Shown here piece by piece: positions 34,416-47,189 of a stretch of 64,000 bases of DNA (positions are counted from its first letter, which is position 1; the number at the start of each line of letters is the position of its first letter). Under the pieces are notes generated by a model. The model had not been told where the DNA came from. It ran no database searches and saw only the letters and a program-made list of their open reading frames with translations. This DNA comes from Mantis religiosa. Lineage: Eukaryota; Arthropoda; Insecta; Mantodea; Mantidae. Position numbers and translations under genes: made by a program. Location of the stretch: positions 275,708,540 through 275,772,539 of the forward strand of contig CM060950.1 in assembly GCA_030765055.1 (NCBI GenBank), read 5' to 3'.

Positions 34416-34446
34416 CGTAATGGCCTCCGGACGAGTCTGGAGGTCA

Positions 34447-36002
34447 TTACTTAGCGGAACCCCGGAACAGCTCCTTCAGCGTTCTTAGCACAATGGCGTT
34501 CTTCTGCATCGGAGTTAATGCAGGGTTCTCGACCTGCAGCTTGCAGTTGCGTAGGGCCGGGAGGGTTCTCTGTATCAAGTCACCGAACCACAGGGAGAGG
34601 GCCTGGAACTCGTCCAGGGCCGCCTGGGATACTGTGCCCCCAAAGGTAGCGGACTGAGGTGCTGGGCTGGCTGGTGCCGCCGTGGTTGCTGCTGGTGCAG
34701 GCTCCACCGGTGGCACAGGCTGCCGTGCAGGAGCAGCTGAGGCCGGGGCCTCAGGCTGGTCCTGGTCGTTGGCTCTTGGCGCAGGGGGTGGAATAGCGAC
34801 TTTCCCGCTCTTTTTCGATGTGGTCTTCCCGCTCTTTTTCCCCTTGCTTTGTGAGGGTGCAGGTTTACTTTCCTCGGTCGGAGGCGGTGCTGTAGGGGCT
34901 GCAGCTTGGACAGCAGTCGCCTCCGCTTGCTGCAGCGCGTTTTCGGCCTTCTTCAGGGCGGCCGCGAAAGACACCCCCGGGCGGACAGTGGCTCTCGATA
35001 ATGCGTTGCCGTGTTTGGCAGCTCTTGTAAAAGCTGGCGTGCGGCTCTTTACAGTTCGCACACTGACGTTGCTCTGGAGGCTTGGGGCAGTCCTTCAACA
35101 TATGCGGCTCCGCACACCTCAAGCACGCAAGCTTGCACTCGCACATTGCGCTAGAGTGGTGGAAGCCCATACATCGATGGCAGTGCACCGGTCCTTTGCC
35201 GTGAGAGCGCTCAATTTTCACGACGGTGTATATCAGTCTGTGGACAGTATCGTTCGGCTGGGTTTCAGCGTCACGCACTTTGTCCACAAGGACTAGAAAC
35301 AGCGACATGGGCACTTTAACCGGCCCACTGTCCGACGGTACGGTCTTGCGCAGCTGCGCGACCGAGAGGGCATCGATATCGTGCTCCTCCTTCAGAGCAG
35401 CCCTGCCGTCATCAGGGGTGCAGTCTGAATCCAGCCCTCTTATGATTCTGCGCTCAACGTGTGGGCGCTAAGGGGAATAACTGTAGAACTGGATGTTTTG
35501 TTCTCTTAGGACGGCTTTCGCCGCCTCCAGGTCCTCCAGGGAGCTGGTGCAGATGTGCACCTTTCAAGGCTTCGATGCGAGAGGCCAGAAGGCGCATTAT
35601 CGACACGTGATTTTTGAATGTGTCTGCCACAATAGGTGGCATTTTTGGCCCCCCTTTGGATGGGGGTTGGTGTTGGCCCTGTGGTGGTGGTAATTGCTGC
35701 AGGTCGGTTGACGCTCGCTTCCGCCTGCGTCCCTCAACCACGACAAAATCGTCCGCATCTGAGTCATCAGACTCAGGCAGAGGTGTTTAACATGGAGGCT
35801 GGTCCATGGATGGAGGAGAGCTAGGTGCAGAAGCTAGACGCTTCTGCCCTGTGCGCGTGTTGCGCTTTGGTGCCGATTCAGCACTCTCTTGGGAGGCGGA
35901 AGGTGCACTAGGTCCTGGTCCCTCAGTTGTAGTTAGCGCGGTTACCATCCGGCTACTAGCATAGGACCGCACACTACGTGAGGAGGCGCCTGTGCGTGCC
36001 AT
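34447..36002 (-). pseudogene. LINE ORF1 (gag-like RNA-binding protein with CCHC zinc knuckles)
   Basis: It starts MARTGASSRSVRSYASSRM. An in-frame stop near 35787 follows a Ser/Pro-rich segment, and the same frame continues through VVVEGRRRKRAS. A frameshift near 35470 leads to a domain with DDGRAALKEEHDIDALSV and three CCHC-type knuckles: CHRCMGFHHSSAMCE, CLRCAEPHMLKDC and CANCKEPHASFYKSC (about 35050-35170). A further frameshift near 35000 gives SFAAALKKAE, a long Ala/Pro-rich linker with Lys-rich KKSGKTTSKKSGK, and a C-terminal helix ending LKELFRGSAK, with the stop just before 34447. Zinc-knuckle ORF1 proteins of Jockey-group LINEs package element RNA and act as nucleic-acid chaperones. 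Confidence 0.85.
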
Positions 36003-36541
36003 ATCGGCTCGAGGTTTAGGGCCGGGGGCCCTTACCCTTGGCTCTGGTCTTGCTAGCCCGCTGTTGCGTTGTCTGTCAGTCTGTCGCAGTAGGAAAAAGA
36101 TGACAGAGGTGAGTGTAGTAAGAAAGGGGGGTTCTCGCTCTTTTTATGGCTCCCGCTCTGCTGGTTTTCGGCGCGCGCCCCCGAGAAGAGGGCCTCTGCC
36201 TGCTGCTTCAATCCGCCGAAGCCAGTGGATGGCTGCTTCGCCGGCCGGCAGGCAAGTTGCCGGCGCAGCAGAATGCTTCTGCCTCTGCTGCTGCTGCTGC
36301 TCTCGGCTGACTGAGGGTTAATGCTACTGCTGCTGCTACCAGTCAGGCGGAGCGCTGTCCCTAAACCACCAGCTCGAAGACGACCACCCGTAAGTGACAG
36401 TGCACCGCAGCGGGTCACACCCCAGTACATAGCGGACCAATGCTTAAAAAACCAGTTAATTGCAGGTTTTCGCGTGATGCATTCAGAGAAATGGCTGCAT
36501 CGGAAACTGCAGGTATGAGTCCCCGGACTTGCGTATTCCAA

Positions 36542-36980
36542 TTAGGTATTTTAAAATCCGAGAGGGAAAAACTATTTTTATGTAAAGTTGTTGGCAATAT
36601 TTTTCAATGCCTAATGCATGCTAAATGCACAATATATGCTAAAACAATAGTGTATAAAAATGTTATGAGGCGAAACACCAGGTAGCATATGGTGACCTTA
36701 ATTTCAGAGGAAGTCCCTACCCCTGTTACTAATTCTGTTTTGCGTTATGTTATTTATTTGAAAACAATCCAAATAAATATTTTCTTATTTACATTTTTAA
36801 AAAAAGGACTAAGAATCTCCACTTCAGCATAATAAGACCTGAAAGTGCCTATACACTCAATATACATATATTTGCTGCAAGCTAATATCAATATCACATT
36901 TTTATTTATGGACGTCCTTTAACTGCTTTGACTTTCAGCGTTCCATTCCATATTGGATTATGTAAGACCGATTAATTTTG
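36542..36980. other. AT-rich stretch without recognised features
   Basis: Nothing coding or repetitive can be supported here. Confidence 0.5.
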
Positions 36981-36984
36981 CTCA

Positions 36985-37190
36985 GAGGTATTTTTATCAG
37001 GCTTGAGGTTTTTTCACGTGCCGTAAATGTACGATACGGGACCGCCGGTTTTACTTTCCTTCTGAAGGAACCCATGCTAAGGCTTTTTATGCCCAAAATA
37101 TCCATCGCTTCGCTGGGTTTGAACCGTATACCTTGGGGTACTAGAGGTTAGCATATTACCCCTAGACTGCGGAGGACGACAAAAGCAGGT
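36985..37190 (-). mobile_element. tRNA-derived SINE (family 5)
   Basis: The minus strand begins tcctccgcagtctaggggta (A-box region) and has cggttcaaacccagcg (B-box), followed by a body with ccttcagaaggaaagtaaaa and gtcccgtatcgtacatttac. A target duplication was not found. Confidence 0.65.
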
Positions 37191-37199
37191 ATTAGTACT

Positions 37200-38200
37200 A
37201 TATCATTATGTTTTATTCATTTATTTTAATATTTGATTTGACCTTTTTACTTCTGGGATTAAAAGTCTAAAACATGTTTCTCTTTAAGACATACAAGTGC
37301 GTAAGTATTTGTGCTTTTTAGTTTGAAAACCACTAACCTAAATACTAGGGCAGGATGAGTAATCTATAACGTGAGCCAAATCATCAGAAAGTTGTAATAG
37401 TATGCCATTATTTTAATACATTTGAATAAATACGAAGCTGATAATCGGTTTTATTTATAGCTGATACACTAAACTGTTCGCTTCGTACTGTATTTTTACT
37501 ATATATCGTTCTTCTAGTCCAAGCCAATACAGAAAGAAAACATTTCAAAACTACTGCATTCTTACTTAGTTTTATCTGCGGACGTAGTCAAGCTGCAGGT
37601 AGCCGAACAGGTAACGTCTGATAGCTGTCCAAACTATATGTCGGACGTCCTGTGTGTGGGCCATTTGCCCTGAACTGTGTGTTTGCTCACCTTAGGTTCA
37701 GGTCTTAGCCTGCAGATAGCACTAGGGGAAAAGAAGACGCTTGTTGGACCCTAAACTCATATTTTTTGCTCAGGGATCTTTTTCTTGGAAGTTTCTTGCA
37801 GGTTTGCATAAACATCACATGCAACTAACAGCTATTTGATTTTAAAGAAGGCCATACTACGGCTTATTGTATCGGAAAAAGCAAGTAAGTGGTGGTCTGC
37901 AAGGTTTGAATCTGAGACCGTGGTAACAAGAGCTAAAGAGTTTGGCAACTGTAATGATGAATCATACCGATTGTGTTCAGTCTATAATCAAACCAGATAT
38001 GATTACAAAGAATGTGACAGTGGTTTTTGAAAATGCTTCTATTTTACCTTGTTCGTGTTAATGGAGATAGACACATGTAAAAATTGTTGTATTACACGTT
38101 TTGTGTGTCGGTACAATGGGAATAGAACCCAGTAAATCTTAACCCTTTCAGTCAGCAATGATTTTGGTACTTATACCGGTCTTCCTGTAATTCGAAACCG
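37200..38200. other. Stretch without recognised features
   Basis: A moderately CpG-containing part lies near 37560-37750 (gcggacgtagtcaagctgca) and may be the relic of a repeat. No motif-supported frame is present. Confidence 0.45.
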
Positions 38201-38218
38201 GTTTTGAGTGTGTGTGGG

Positions 38219-38447
38219 TAATTTACGTCCTCCAACGTTAAGTCATATCGGGCGATGAATGAAATGGGTGAAGTGCTCAAATGAGTCCGGTGTCCATGGA
38301 GATTAGAGTTACCTGACATTCGTCTACCAGGATAAGGGAAACCCCCGGAAAAAAACCTTATCCAGGTAACTCATTCTGACCGAGATTCGAACTCGGAACC
38401 TCGTGAACGTGAGGCAGACACACTACCATCACCTACCGAGGCGGCAA
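38219..38447 (-). mobile_element. SINE family 3 copy
   Basis: Full-length inverted copy: the 3' block taatttacgtcctccaacgt comes first on the plus strand, and the tRNA-like head (gattcgaactcggaacc, then ctaccgaggcggc) last. It is the copy most similar to 63015-63250. Confidence 0.85.
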
Positions 38448-38499
38448 ACCGGTTTTGATTAGGCCGTCTGGGACACCTTAAGGCAACACCAAGTCAGGC

Positions 38500-38736
38500 A
38501 ACTGACTAGAATAGCCATGAAGTTTACATCGACAGGAAGTGGACTGGCCATCCATTCAAAGCTGGAGGTCATGGGTTCAAGTCTCGGCAACCTCAGTCAA
38601 ATGTGTCTGTGGTAAAGGATGTGGGAGGGTCCACTTAAAATAATCGGTGTAATGGCACGCATAGATGATGACGGGATGTCATTTGACTTTGCATGGATTT
38701 TGCTTCTTTTCTTATAAAACACTTCAATGGAAATTG
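38500..38736 (+). mobile_element. tRNA-derived SINE (family 6) with trinucleotide tail
   Basis: B-box gggttcaagtctc at 38573-38585 is preceded by a weak A-box region (ggaagtggactggccatcca). The body ends at an (AAT)n tract, which could have grown from the element's tail. A single copy is seen in the window. Confidence 0.55.
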
Positions 38737-38738
38737 TA

Positions 38739-38817
<79 letters not shown>
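38737..38817. repeat. (AAT)n-(ATT)n self-complementary microsatellite
   Basis: About eleven AAT units switch at about 38769 to about sixteen ATT units, so the tract is its own reverse complement and can fold into a long hairpin. Confidence 0.95.
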
Positions 38818-39732
38818 TTGTACAATTCAGAATACCTCAGATGCATGTGTTTAATTGGTTATGAACAGTACAAGAAGAATGTAGCAGAAAAAAAGAATTA
38901 AAAACATTACAAATAGGAAAAAAATGCTTATGTTCATTGTAATGGAGACAGTGACTGAAAGGGTTAAGCGATAGTCAAATTTCTTAAGAGCTGGTCAGTG
39001 TGTGATTGAAATGCCATTCTCTTTGGAAGTCATTAATAATTTAATAATAATATAATTGAGGGAATTATGAAGTATTTGAAAATTTAAACCAATAACAGGA
39101 AGTAACCTTAGAAACTGTTACCTCCACGAAATAAGTGTAACAATTGTGTGGTTTACCAAAATCTACGTTTTTTGTAGTAAAACTAACTCAAGATCTGTCA
39201 GTTACACAGAGAAAGTTAGGAAACAAACATTGTGATATAGATAGCAAGTGATAACATTTGTTTTAAATAAGGATACGTAGGTAGGAAATAAACAACAGTA
39301 CAAGGAACTGGTATCTTTCAGGGATTTGCTCACCCTGTAAGGAACGGTCGAGCTGACCCCACCAGTGGGTGAGAGGCCCTTACCCTTAAGGGATGTTATG
39401 GGCTATTTATTTATTACTTATTTGGAAGTTAAAACCAATAATTGAGAATCTCTCAAAAATATTGATCTTAAAATATCGCTTGACTAACATCGTGTGCTTA
39501 AACGAGATCAACATGTTTTGTGTAGCAACATTTTATGTATCTCCAACTCTTTACCAGTTATGCAAAAGTCATTCAGAATGAATAGAACTTAAGAGGCTGT
39601 TCCCAGAAACGTTAGATATTGGTCATGAAAATAATTTAAACATTATATTTTAATCAAAATCTTTGTGTTGCATTCTTAGAAGATAAGTTTGATTACCTAA
39701 TTCCATTTTTGAGTTAATGCTGTTGATACAGA

Positions 39733-39860
<128 letters not shown>

Positions 39861-40264
39861 TGCAAGGGCCTCAAAATATATATTTTCGGTAGAATTTCGA
39901 TAGTGAATTTTTGTATGGACTTCCACTAATTGCTATATGTAGCATTAAAAATAAAAATTGGTGGCATTAACGAGTGCTTTCCAATATATCCAGGGATAAT
40001 GTAAGCTGGTAGAGTGAACGGAATCTTAATGACTTCTGCCCTGCACGTGTACAAGAAGAGATACGTTTTCATGTCACTAAGGCCTGTGTGGGCACGTTTG
40101 GAGGCTGCCATCTGCCCTCACTATGTAGTAGAAGTAGAGATACTTCTGCCTAACATTTAGGGCTCTGTGAACGCGCGACGAAAGCGAGATTGTATGGCAT
40201 AGGGATGATACACAGAAGACTAATTGTTCGCCACACCCGATCCACGAGTTATCTAACAGATCCA

Positions 40265-40485
40265 TCGCGATATTCGTCGGTTTGAGTACCTGAGTTAGGC
40301 GCTGGCCTTCTAATCGCTAGGTCGCGAGTTAAAACCCGGACGAGATCGATGGTGTTTCAGTGTGCGTTTATATGCCAGTAGATTGACTGGCATGTAAAAT
40401 AACTCCTTCAGGATGAAATTCCGGCACACCAGCGTCACTGGTATGGTCCTTGCAGTTGACAGCGTTAACAAACAAAATATTTATT
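40265..40485 (+). mobile_element. tRNA-derived SINE (family 7), copy 1
   Basis: cctgagttaggcgctggcct (A-box region) and gtcgcgagttaaaacccgga (B-box region) are followed by the body ccagtagattgactggcatg ... aactccttcaggatgaaatt ccggcac. This body type, with a diverged second copy at 53060-53275, resembles SINE tails that I recall from insects, which is one reason to suspect an insect genome. Confidence 0.7.
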
Positions 40486-40859
40486 TTACTTTGTGCCATA
40501 CGACCAGGAAGTTAAAGAGACGGAAAAACGTAGAAGTAAAAAGTATGAGGGAAAGGTGTTTTACTGATAGCTCATATATTATTTGGTAAATGGTGTCTGC
40601 AAATGCCAACCTACAACGAGAGATGGGGATGGTTTATAATCTGCAACGTCATTCTGAATCCCAGTAACAAACAATTCAACTTCATTTCCTTTCGTCCCGT
40701 TTTTAATGCATGGGCATTTCTATGTCTGCTAATGATATATCGTGAATAGCAGTTTCTAGAAAAATAAATATTTTGTTTAACGAATCTGCCAATTGCTAGC
40801 ATCATATCAGCGCCGCTGGAGCTGCAAACATTCTGCAACTATTTGTGCATATCGGAGAC

Positions 40860-41120
40860 ATTGAGAACGAATTTTATAGCTGTCGCACAGCGACCACCAT
40901 TCTTAAAATATTTTACAATCGCTTAAAGCCTACTGTATTCCCATATTCCCTTTGCACCTACAACAAAATTAGCAATAAATTTCAGTAAATGGTGATCTCC
41001 ATTAACACTAAGTACATAGAGAAATAAGCGTTTGTGAGAACAGTTTGTACAAAAGTAGAAAAAGTCATGCGAGTCCAACACTTTAGAACTTTTTATTCTA
41101 CGTGAAAGAAAAATAAAGTA
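40860..41120. repeat. Fragment of the dispersed unclassified repeat
   Basis: ctgtattcccatattccctt, cagtttgtacaaaagtagaa and gtcatgcgagtccaac match 1710-1880 of copy A closely. This is the best-conserved match to the middle block. Confidence 0.6.
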
Positions 41121-41129
41121 TTCTGTGTT

Positions 41130-42590
41130 TGCGTATATCGGAGAAATTGAGAAAAGCTAATGCGTTTTTGGAATAGTAGGTAGTATAGAAAATAGCATAT
41201 TTTCGTTAATATTAAATTATGTGTTCTGTAAACAGTAATGCTAACATTATTTTAGGAAGAAAGAGTTAAAACATGAGTTTGTTAGGGAAGTGCTGTATCT
41301 TAAACTATATCTTCCAACCCGGAGTCACGGATATGTTTTTCAATATGCATTCACCTTGAGGCTTGCAGCAAAATGTTATTTTAATTACAGCAAGCTATGC
41401 GTATTAAGATAGAGCTGATGGCTCCCACAGAAACAATGCAAGCAAACTTTCTTTTCATGGATTCTTTATTACTGCAAATATTACGGCGTTGTTTAGCAGC
41501 GCGAAAGAATAAGATAAGCAACGATCTCAGTCATTGTTGCAGCATCTATAACGTACCCCTAAAAAAGATGCATTATGTTTAGCTAGCGCTCTAATATTAT
41601 ATACATTCCTGTCGTTTTGAGTTCTTACATACTTGGAACAATGATTTAAATACCAGTTTCATTGCTTTATTTTTAAGCAAAACACACTTTCTTATGAGTA
41701 TTCATAACGCTTAGCTTGAACATTGCTTAAAATGTAATTATAACTACATTTAAGCAAATGTTTGGATGATATGCTTAATTGATCAAAGCCTCGTTAACCT
41801 GAATGAAGATTAATCTCGCATTACTGAACAAATTTTATTATTACAACATGATTTTTAACATGAAATAATTTTTGTTTCAAAATAGGTCTAAGCATATCAT
41901 ATTTTAGCTCTAGAAATTCAATGTGATTAGAACATCCGAAATTATAAAAGTGATAACATGTGCAATGATCATTGCATTAAATCCTTAATCAAGAAATTGT
42001 GTTTAAAATAGTACGCCTGTCAAGGTTTTTATACGTGATTTCTGAAGGACAATTTTTAGGACAGGCAACTTGCCAACTGAGTCAGTTCATAAGTCGTGTT
42101 TAGAGAATCTTAAAAGTTATCAGATAGGGATCTCGAAAAAGGAGAGAAAAATGCGTGTTATTTGATTCGCCCACCCAAATTATATTGATCTTAAATCCTT
42201 ATAAAACCATAATTTATATAATAAGATTTAATAAAATACGAACACTATTTAGGATAAAACGAGTATTACTAAATAGTAATCTTCCATTTAACAGAATTTG
42301 GAGATGTTGAACCGTTTTCCCTAAGAATCCGCCCAAGTTCTATATTAGTAAAGTAATGAAAAAAGAATAAGCATATTCTGAGAGCATGATATTTGTAGAT
42401 CCTACTCTTTATTGCAGCGCGGTTTACACAAGTCGACATTTCTAGCATGCAGTTATACCTTAATCCGGATTTCTATGTACTAAGAACTATTTTTTTATGT
42501 GCTAATGATTCCAAAATATGCCCCAAAAGCTGAAAAAATATAAAAAGATAACACCAATAAGGAAACATCTAGCTTATACAACAGTGAATA
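41130..42590. other. AT-rich stretch without recognised features
   Basis: No gene, RNA or repeat was recognised. Confidence 0.5.
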
Positions 42591-42597
42591 TTGGAAC

Positions 42598-42800
42598 TGA
42601 CCAATCTGCAGATTTGGTATCAGATTTGAACATGTCATTGGAGTTGCAATGCACAACAAATGATTTCTCCAGCTTGCGCATCACGTAGCCTTGCCCATTA
42701 TCTTTGAGCAATGCCCTATATTGAGAAAAGGAGCGTGTTACATCACAAGATAATAACGTTGCGTACTTGAAGGGATATCACTTATCGACACCTATTCAAG
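42598..42800 (-). pseudogene. hAT transposase dimerisation domain remnant
   Basis: The minus-strand frame reads FKYATLLSCDVTRSFSQYR, then ALLKDNGQ and LEKSFVVHCNSND, the C-terminal signature of the same hAT branch as the 43.9-54.3 kb element. Only this last domain is recognisable; the sequence upstream to 43.9 kb gave no further hAT blocks. Confidence 0.75.
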
Positions 42801-44259
42801 TTCAATTAGGCGTATCGTTCAAATTTTGTGCCACTCTACTGAATGTTAGGTAGCTATTGTTTTTCCTAAAACAAAGCCTGGTTTTTTAGTTTCTTACAAC
42901 TTCTGTTTTGGAATTTAAAATAGTGTCAAGCTGTTTTTTCAAAAAAACTGTAATTTTTGGACTGAATTTCTAAAGTCAACAGAACGCTCCAGCTTGTTTT
43001 TTGAACGAATCAAGAAATCAAATTGGAAGATATAAAGGCTGAGCCACATTTTAAATTAACATCGCTTATTCAATTCTGTATAATCTCAATTGTAGAACTA
43101 TCTTCTTTGTCGAGTTAATTTACTATTGGTGCAAACGCTTCATAATGACCTGTATAATTACCACCGCTTAAAGGCAGGCATCCCAAAACCCTGATTTCAT
43201 TGAGCTATATGGCCACCATAGCAAGTATTTGGGGTATTTCAGTCTTGCGCAAGGAGGTGGGTGACATATGAGAGTGGGCAGGTTGCTGCAAGGCAGAGAA
43301 AAGTCACTCTTGGCAGAGGTCGAAGGAAGTCCCTTTCTAATGGCCGCAGAATACAAGGATTTGTCTTTATTCTTAGGTAGTGGACAGAGGGATTTTAACC
43401 GTTATAAAGACGTCTGAATATTCTAGGACCTGCGGCAATTAAAGAAGAGCTAACCAATGCCCGTAAAACTGAAATGTTTGATAAATAGTATAGAAACTTC
43501 AATTGGAGAGAATTAATTTTCCAGTAAGTTACATTCTATACTGCAAGTGCCAGTCAAGTTTGTTTCTAGTATCATTAGACTCGCTAGCGTGATAAGACGC
43601 CATTCGTCGAACCAGCATTACTTATGATGTATGGATATCTCGGAAGAGGCAGGCATATTGTAACGTGCTTATGAAAATATGAATTGGAAAGCGTATTCTG
43701 AACTTCTGGAAAAATCTTCTGCTCCCGTCCGCCTGAGAACATTATCCTGAAGGTATTATCACATTACAACAGGATAGCCATAGCCTTCGGTTCATAGGTG
43801 CCTCAGGATTCAAAGGCGGTTTTCAGAGCACGAGAATCTGAGAGCATACGCCATAAACAACGAAGTCAGCAGAATTTAAACCAGTAGAATACATTTGAGG
43901 AAAGTAAAGCAGAGGCTTATTCGAGGCCCCAGAATGAACAGTTCTGCACAACAATTGTGTGCCATGAGTAGGGAGCGGATTTATAAGCACTAAAAGCGTG
44001 TGAAATAGGCAAGCAAAAAGGCACTAAAATAGGCAAAATAGCCACTAATTTTTGCTAAGTAAACACATAGAAATACACAATTTTAGTAAGTAAAATGGCT
44101 CTTAAAATGCACTATAGTTAATAGTACAAATTATACAAAATTTCAAGCAAGGCACAATAATAAAGATATAGGCATAGAAAATACACAAATAGCTGAAACC
44201 AAATGTTTTGTTATTGGAACCTGTTGTTACATAAATCACCTGCCACTATCAGCATCATA

Positions 44260-44780
44260 CTTTGAATTACAATGGACAATTGTGTACTTTTTAAAAATTT
44301 TCAGGAGTAAATTTAAGTCTGTTTTCTCATAAGATGTTCTTATATTGTGAGAAACTTCTTTCTACTTCGCACGATACAACTGGGCAAAATTTAAAGTTTG
44401 CTATTTCTTGTGGCTCAAGGTCAAGCTTTTCTTGCGCCACAGTTACTGAACTAGCTTCTAAAATATCACTAATAGTTGATATAGTTCCCCAACATGGATT
44501 TCTTTGAAGACATGCTCAAGCTTTTCTTTTGCTGCCTGACCAACGCTGCCGGGTGCTGTCCCTAATGTTTCGCTAATGTCTCTCACAATGGTGACCGCTT
44601 CTATTAATAGCTTGTTTCTTGTTTCAAGTTTCACTATTGTATGTGGAATTGCATGAAAGTGGTAGTTCAGCTAGTTCAGGAACCAGCTTTGAACCTTAGC
44701 TTCCCCTACAGAAACTGCTACTGACTCGTCAAATTGCTGTAACATCTGAAAACAAGATGGTACATTTTAAGCATGGTACA
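44260..44780 (-). pseudogene. hAT transposase, last exon with dimerisation domain
   Basis: Minus strand: MLQQFDESVAVSVGEAKVQ, KEKLEHVFKEI and, after frameshifts, FKFCPVVSCEVERSFSQYK with ENRLKFTPENF (about 44310-44400). This is the hAT C-terminal dimerisation domain, located close to the element's left end as expected for the 3' exon of a minus-strand gene. Confidence 0.8.
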
Positions 44781-44789
44781 CTGGTGGTA

Positions 44790-45592
44790 ATGCTAACGTT
44801 TTAGCTTTTTAATTTGAATTTAAGGTTTTAGTTTTGCAACAGTATTATTTGAGTTCCCAACCTCGATTAGCAGGTGGTAGATATTCCCAGTTCAACTCTG
44901 TAACGGTAATTGTGTAGGAAAGATTTATATCAGGTAAATGTAATTTTTCACCTATTCTTATTCAACTAATTTCTTAAAAGAAAACTAAAAATAATGGTTG
45001 TGGCTACCTTAAGCATCATTTCACCCATTTCTTTCAAGCAATGGCTCTGAAAAACACGTATCTTTAAAAGGGGCCGTAATGTTCTCTTCTTTAAGTTAAA
45101 TAATATACTGAAGAGTACATTTTGGTGACAGATTAAAGGATATATATGTAGCTTTCGGATCGCATTTATATGATCTGCGTGAGGCGGTCCTTGCCCGTTA
45201 AGTACCTCGTTGAGCCCTCCCGGCACTCAACACCTCATAAGATAAGGATATGTGAAGGTGAGGACTACGGATGGGAGGTTTCCAACAGGTCGGGTTTTTC
45301 CTCAGGGTAGATCTGCATGAATACTCGCTTTTGAGTTCCTGGGAGTGGGTGCGTCCTGACAGCGTGTGGGTATTATCACATATAAGACACCACGACCTTT
45401 GAATGTCAAGTTTATTGTTACAATTAGTCCTCTCCACTCGCCACTGTTGACGATGTTATTCGCACATTAGGCGCGAGATTTGAGATCTTCCCGTTGCTGT
45501 GCGCATGACAGGACTTATATGTATCTGTGTACGCGTTGTTCCTGAACGTCGGTAGTGAATTACTTCGCACAACATAGTATTTCCGGAGGATT

Positions 45593-45623
<31 letters not shown>

Positions 45624-46400
45624 CAGAGTTTGGTGAAATCTTAATGACGTTGTAACGTGTGCAGTTTCTCTCATTCGCTAACACAGGGTGTTCAATAACC
45701 ACCTAATGTGAGTTACTCCGTCCATCCACGAACGCGGACTCTGATGAACTTTTTAGTACTTGTCGCCCCCTTCACACGCCGAAATAGAGTGTTTTTCCTA
45801 GCAAACATTGGACGTCGCCATTGCACAAATTTCCCCTTCCTTTCGCCGAATTTTGGACACTTTAGGGGTCATGTGACCTGTTGCTTGTTCCTTATAGGTT
45901 GTGTTTCATCCCTACTCTTCAATTTAATAGCAATTTCTAGTGTATGAGGTATGTATTCCACGCGATTTTTTCTTTCCCACAGTCACGCTAATTAATGCAT
46001 AAGCATGTTTGAAAATATGTATCTTAAATTCCAGTGTCTATTCTCTCGTCACGTATCATATGCTGACCAAGGCATGGGCTGGCGATGAGGGTCTATCCTT
46101 GGACAATGCCACCTTTGTCGGCTAGAAACACAAAGAAGCTACCTGTGAGGGAAAATATTCATTTTACTCTCTCCCTTAACACGTTGGGTTCATGCATTTA
46201 ATAATATATATCGGGATTGCCTGTTTAGTATCTGCACTTGTATATTTAATCATTATCCTCTATATTTATTATAACTTTGTTTAATTCATATTGTGGTATC
46301 TATCCGCCCTTAATTATGCATGTAATGAGACTTTCGGGGTTATTATGACAATGTTATGCCTAACAGGGACGGTATCATGCGTAATAAAGTGCAGCCCCCA
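44790..46400. other. Interior of the hAT element, mostly unrecognised
   Basis: It contains a 26-base poly-A tract (45598-45623) that could mark the tail of a retroposed sequence ending there, and a gggtgttcaataaccacct block at about 45685. After LGAALYYA (46380) the hAT frame is lost at once, so another insertion or deletion border is likely near 46375. No motif-supported gene is seen. Confidence 0.4.
45598..45623 (+). repeat. Poly-A tract (26)
   Basis: An uninterrupted A run inside the hAT element, possibly the tail of an unidentified retroposed copy upstream; no flanking duplication was found. Confidence 0.8.
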
Positions 46401-46408
46401 GCCAGGTA

Positions 46409-47160
46409 CTATCTTTCAAGAAAGTAAATGTACACTTTCCGCGGGAAGTTATCACTCAGGCGTTCCGTGACTAGGTGGCATGAAAACTAAATCGGCCATG
46501 TTCGTAGATGTATAGTGTCGTGGTCGCCATTTTAACCTGTTACTCACTTCGAAGATTTCTAAGGCTATATTAACCCAGTATAACAAAAGATTGAGTATTT
46601 ATCACAAAGTAAGTAATAATTATATTGTAGCTGAGCTATTAACTACATGACGTTGGAAAATATGCAAGAAAACGGAAAACACGTGGAATTATGATTTTAA
46701 CCGAACCAATATATATGTGTTATATACGGCAAGCTATCTTAACTGCTCTCGTAGCTCAGAGGCAAAACGTAGGCTGAGATAAGAAATACCATGCTTCAAG
46801 GTTCAAACCCTAACACGTGGGCATAATTTTTAACTCCAAATTTCTTAGTTTGTTGGACGCAGTAACGAACTAATTTACAACTGTTCTCTTGTAGCTAAAA
46901 TGTTACTAAATTGCATTGCAAAGTACCAAAGAAATTGGGAAACACATAGAATTGCGATTTTAACAGAACCAACAGTTATATATTGTATATAACCAGCGTT
47001 GTCACATGTGTTTGTGTAGCTCATTGGTAAAACGCATGCTGTGTCAAATAAACTGATGATTTGCGGTTCGAACTCTCAAAATGTAATATTTTTTTTCCAA
47101 CTTGTATTTCTTGCGCATGTGCAAAATATTGCTGGAAGTAATGCACTGCATTTGTATCTT
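46409..47160 (+). repeat. Left inverted arm with two ~264-bp tandem tRNA-like units
   Basis: The unit start gtagct recurs at 46627 and 46891, a period of 264. Each unit has a conserved ttttaaccgaaccaa / ttttaacagaaccaa block, a TATATA-rich part, an A-box (tagctcagaggca at 46752; tagctcattggtaa at 47017) and a B-box (ggttcaaaccc at 46800-46810; ggttcgaactc at 47065-47075). The A-to-B distance of about 48 bases is right for a tRNA. Both units point toward the centre. Confidence 0.75.
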
Positions 47161-47189
47161 TCACTAAAACTTCATCATAGTGAAATAGC

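Larger units (their letters stand above)
31330..36541 (-). mobile_element. Almost full-length Jockey-type LINE
   Basis: The minus strand has a 5' untranslated region (about 36010-36541) with a (CTG)n-like tract near 36280-36300, ORF1 (36002-34447), ORF2 (about 34415-31755) and a 3' untranslated region to about 31330-31400. The segment is clearly more GC-rich than its surroundings. No poly-A tail or target duplication could be identified, so both ends are approximate. Frameshifts and a few stops show that it is inactive. Confidence 0.85.

Noticed and set aside
34682..35296. 204-codon plus-strand open frame, Ala/Gly-rich
   Set aside because: It is antisense to the well-supported LINE ORF1 in GC-rich DNA and has no motif of its own.
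35992..36541. Frames of 109 and 162 codons at the LINE 5' end
   Set aside because: They lie upstream of the ORF1 start, are Ser- or Cys-rich because of the CTG-type tract, and have no known domain; best read as 5' untranslated region.
45708..45947. 79-codon plus-strand frame
   Set aside because: Hydrophobic but without motif; it lies in unrecognised interior sequence of the hAT element.
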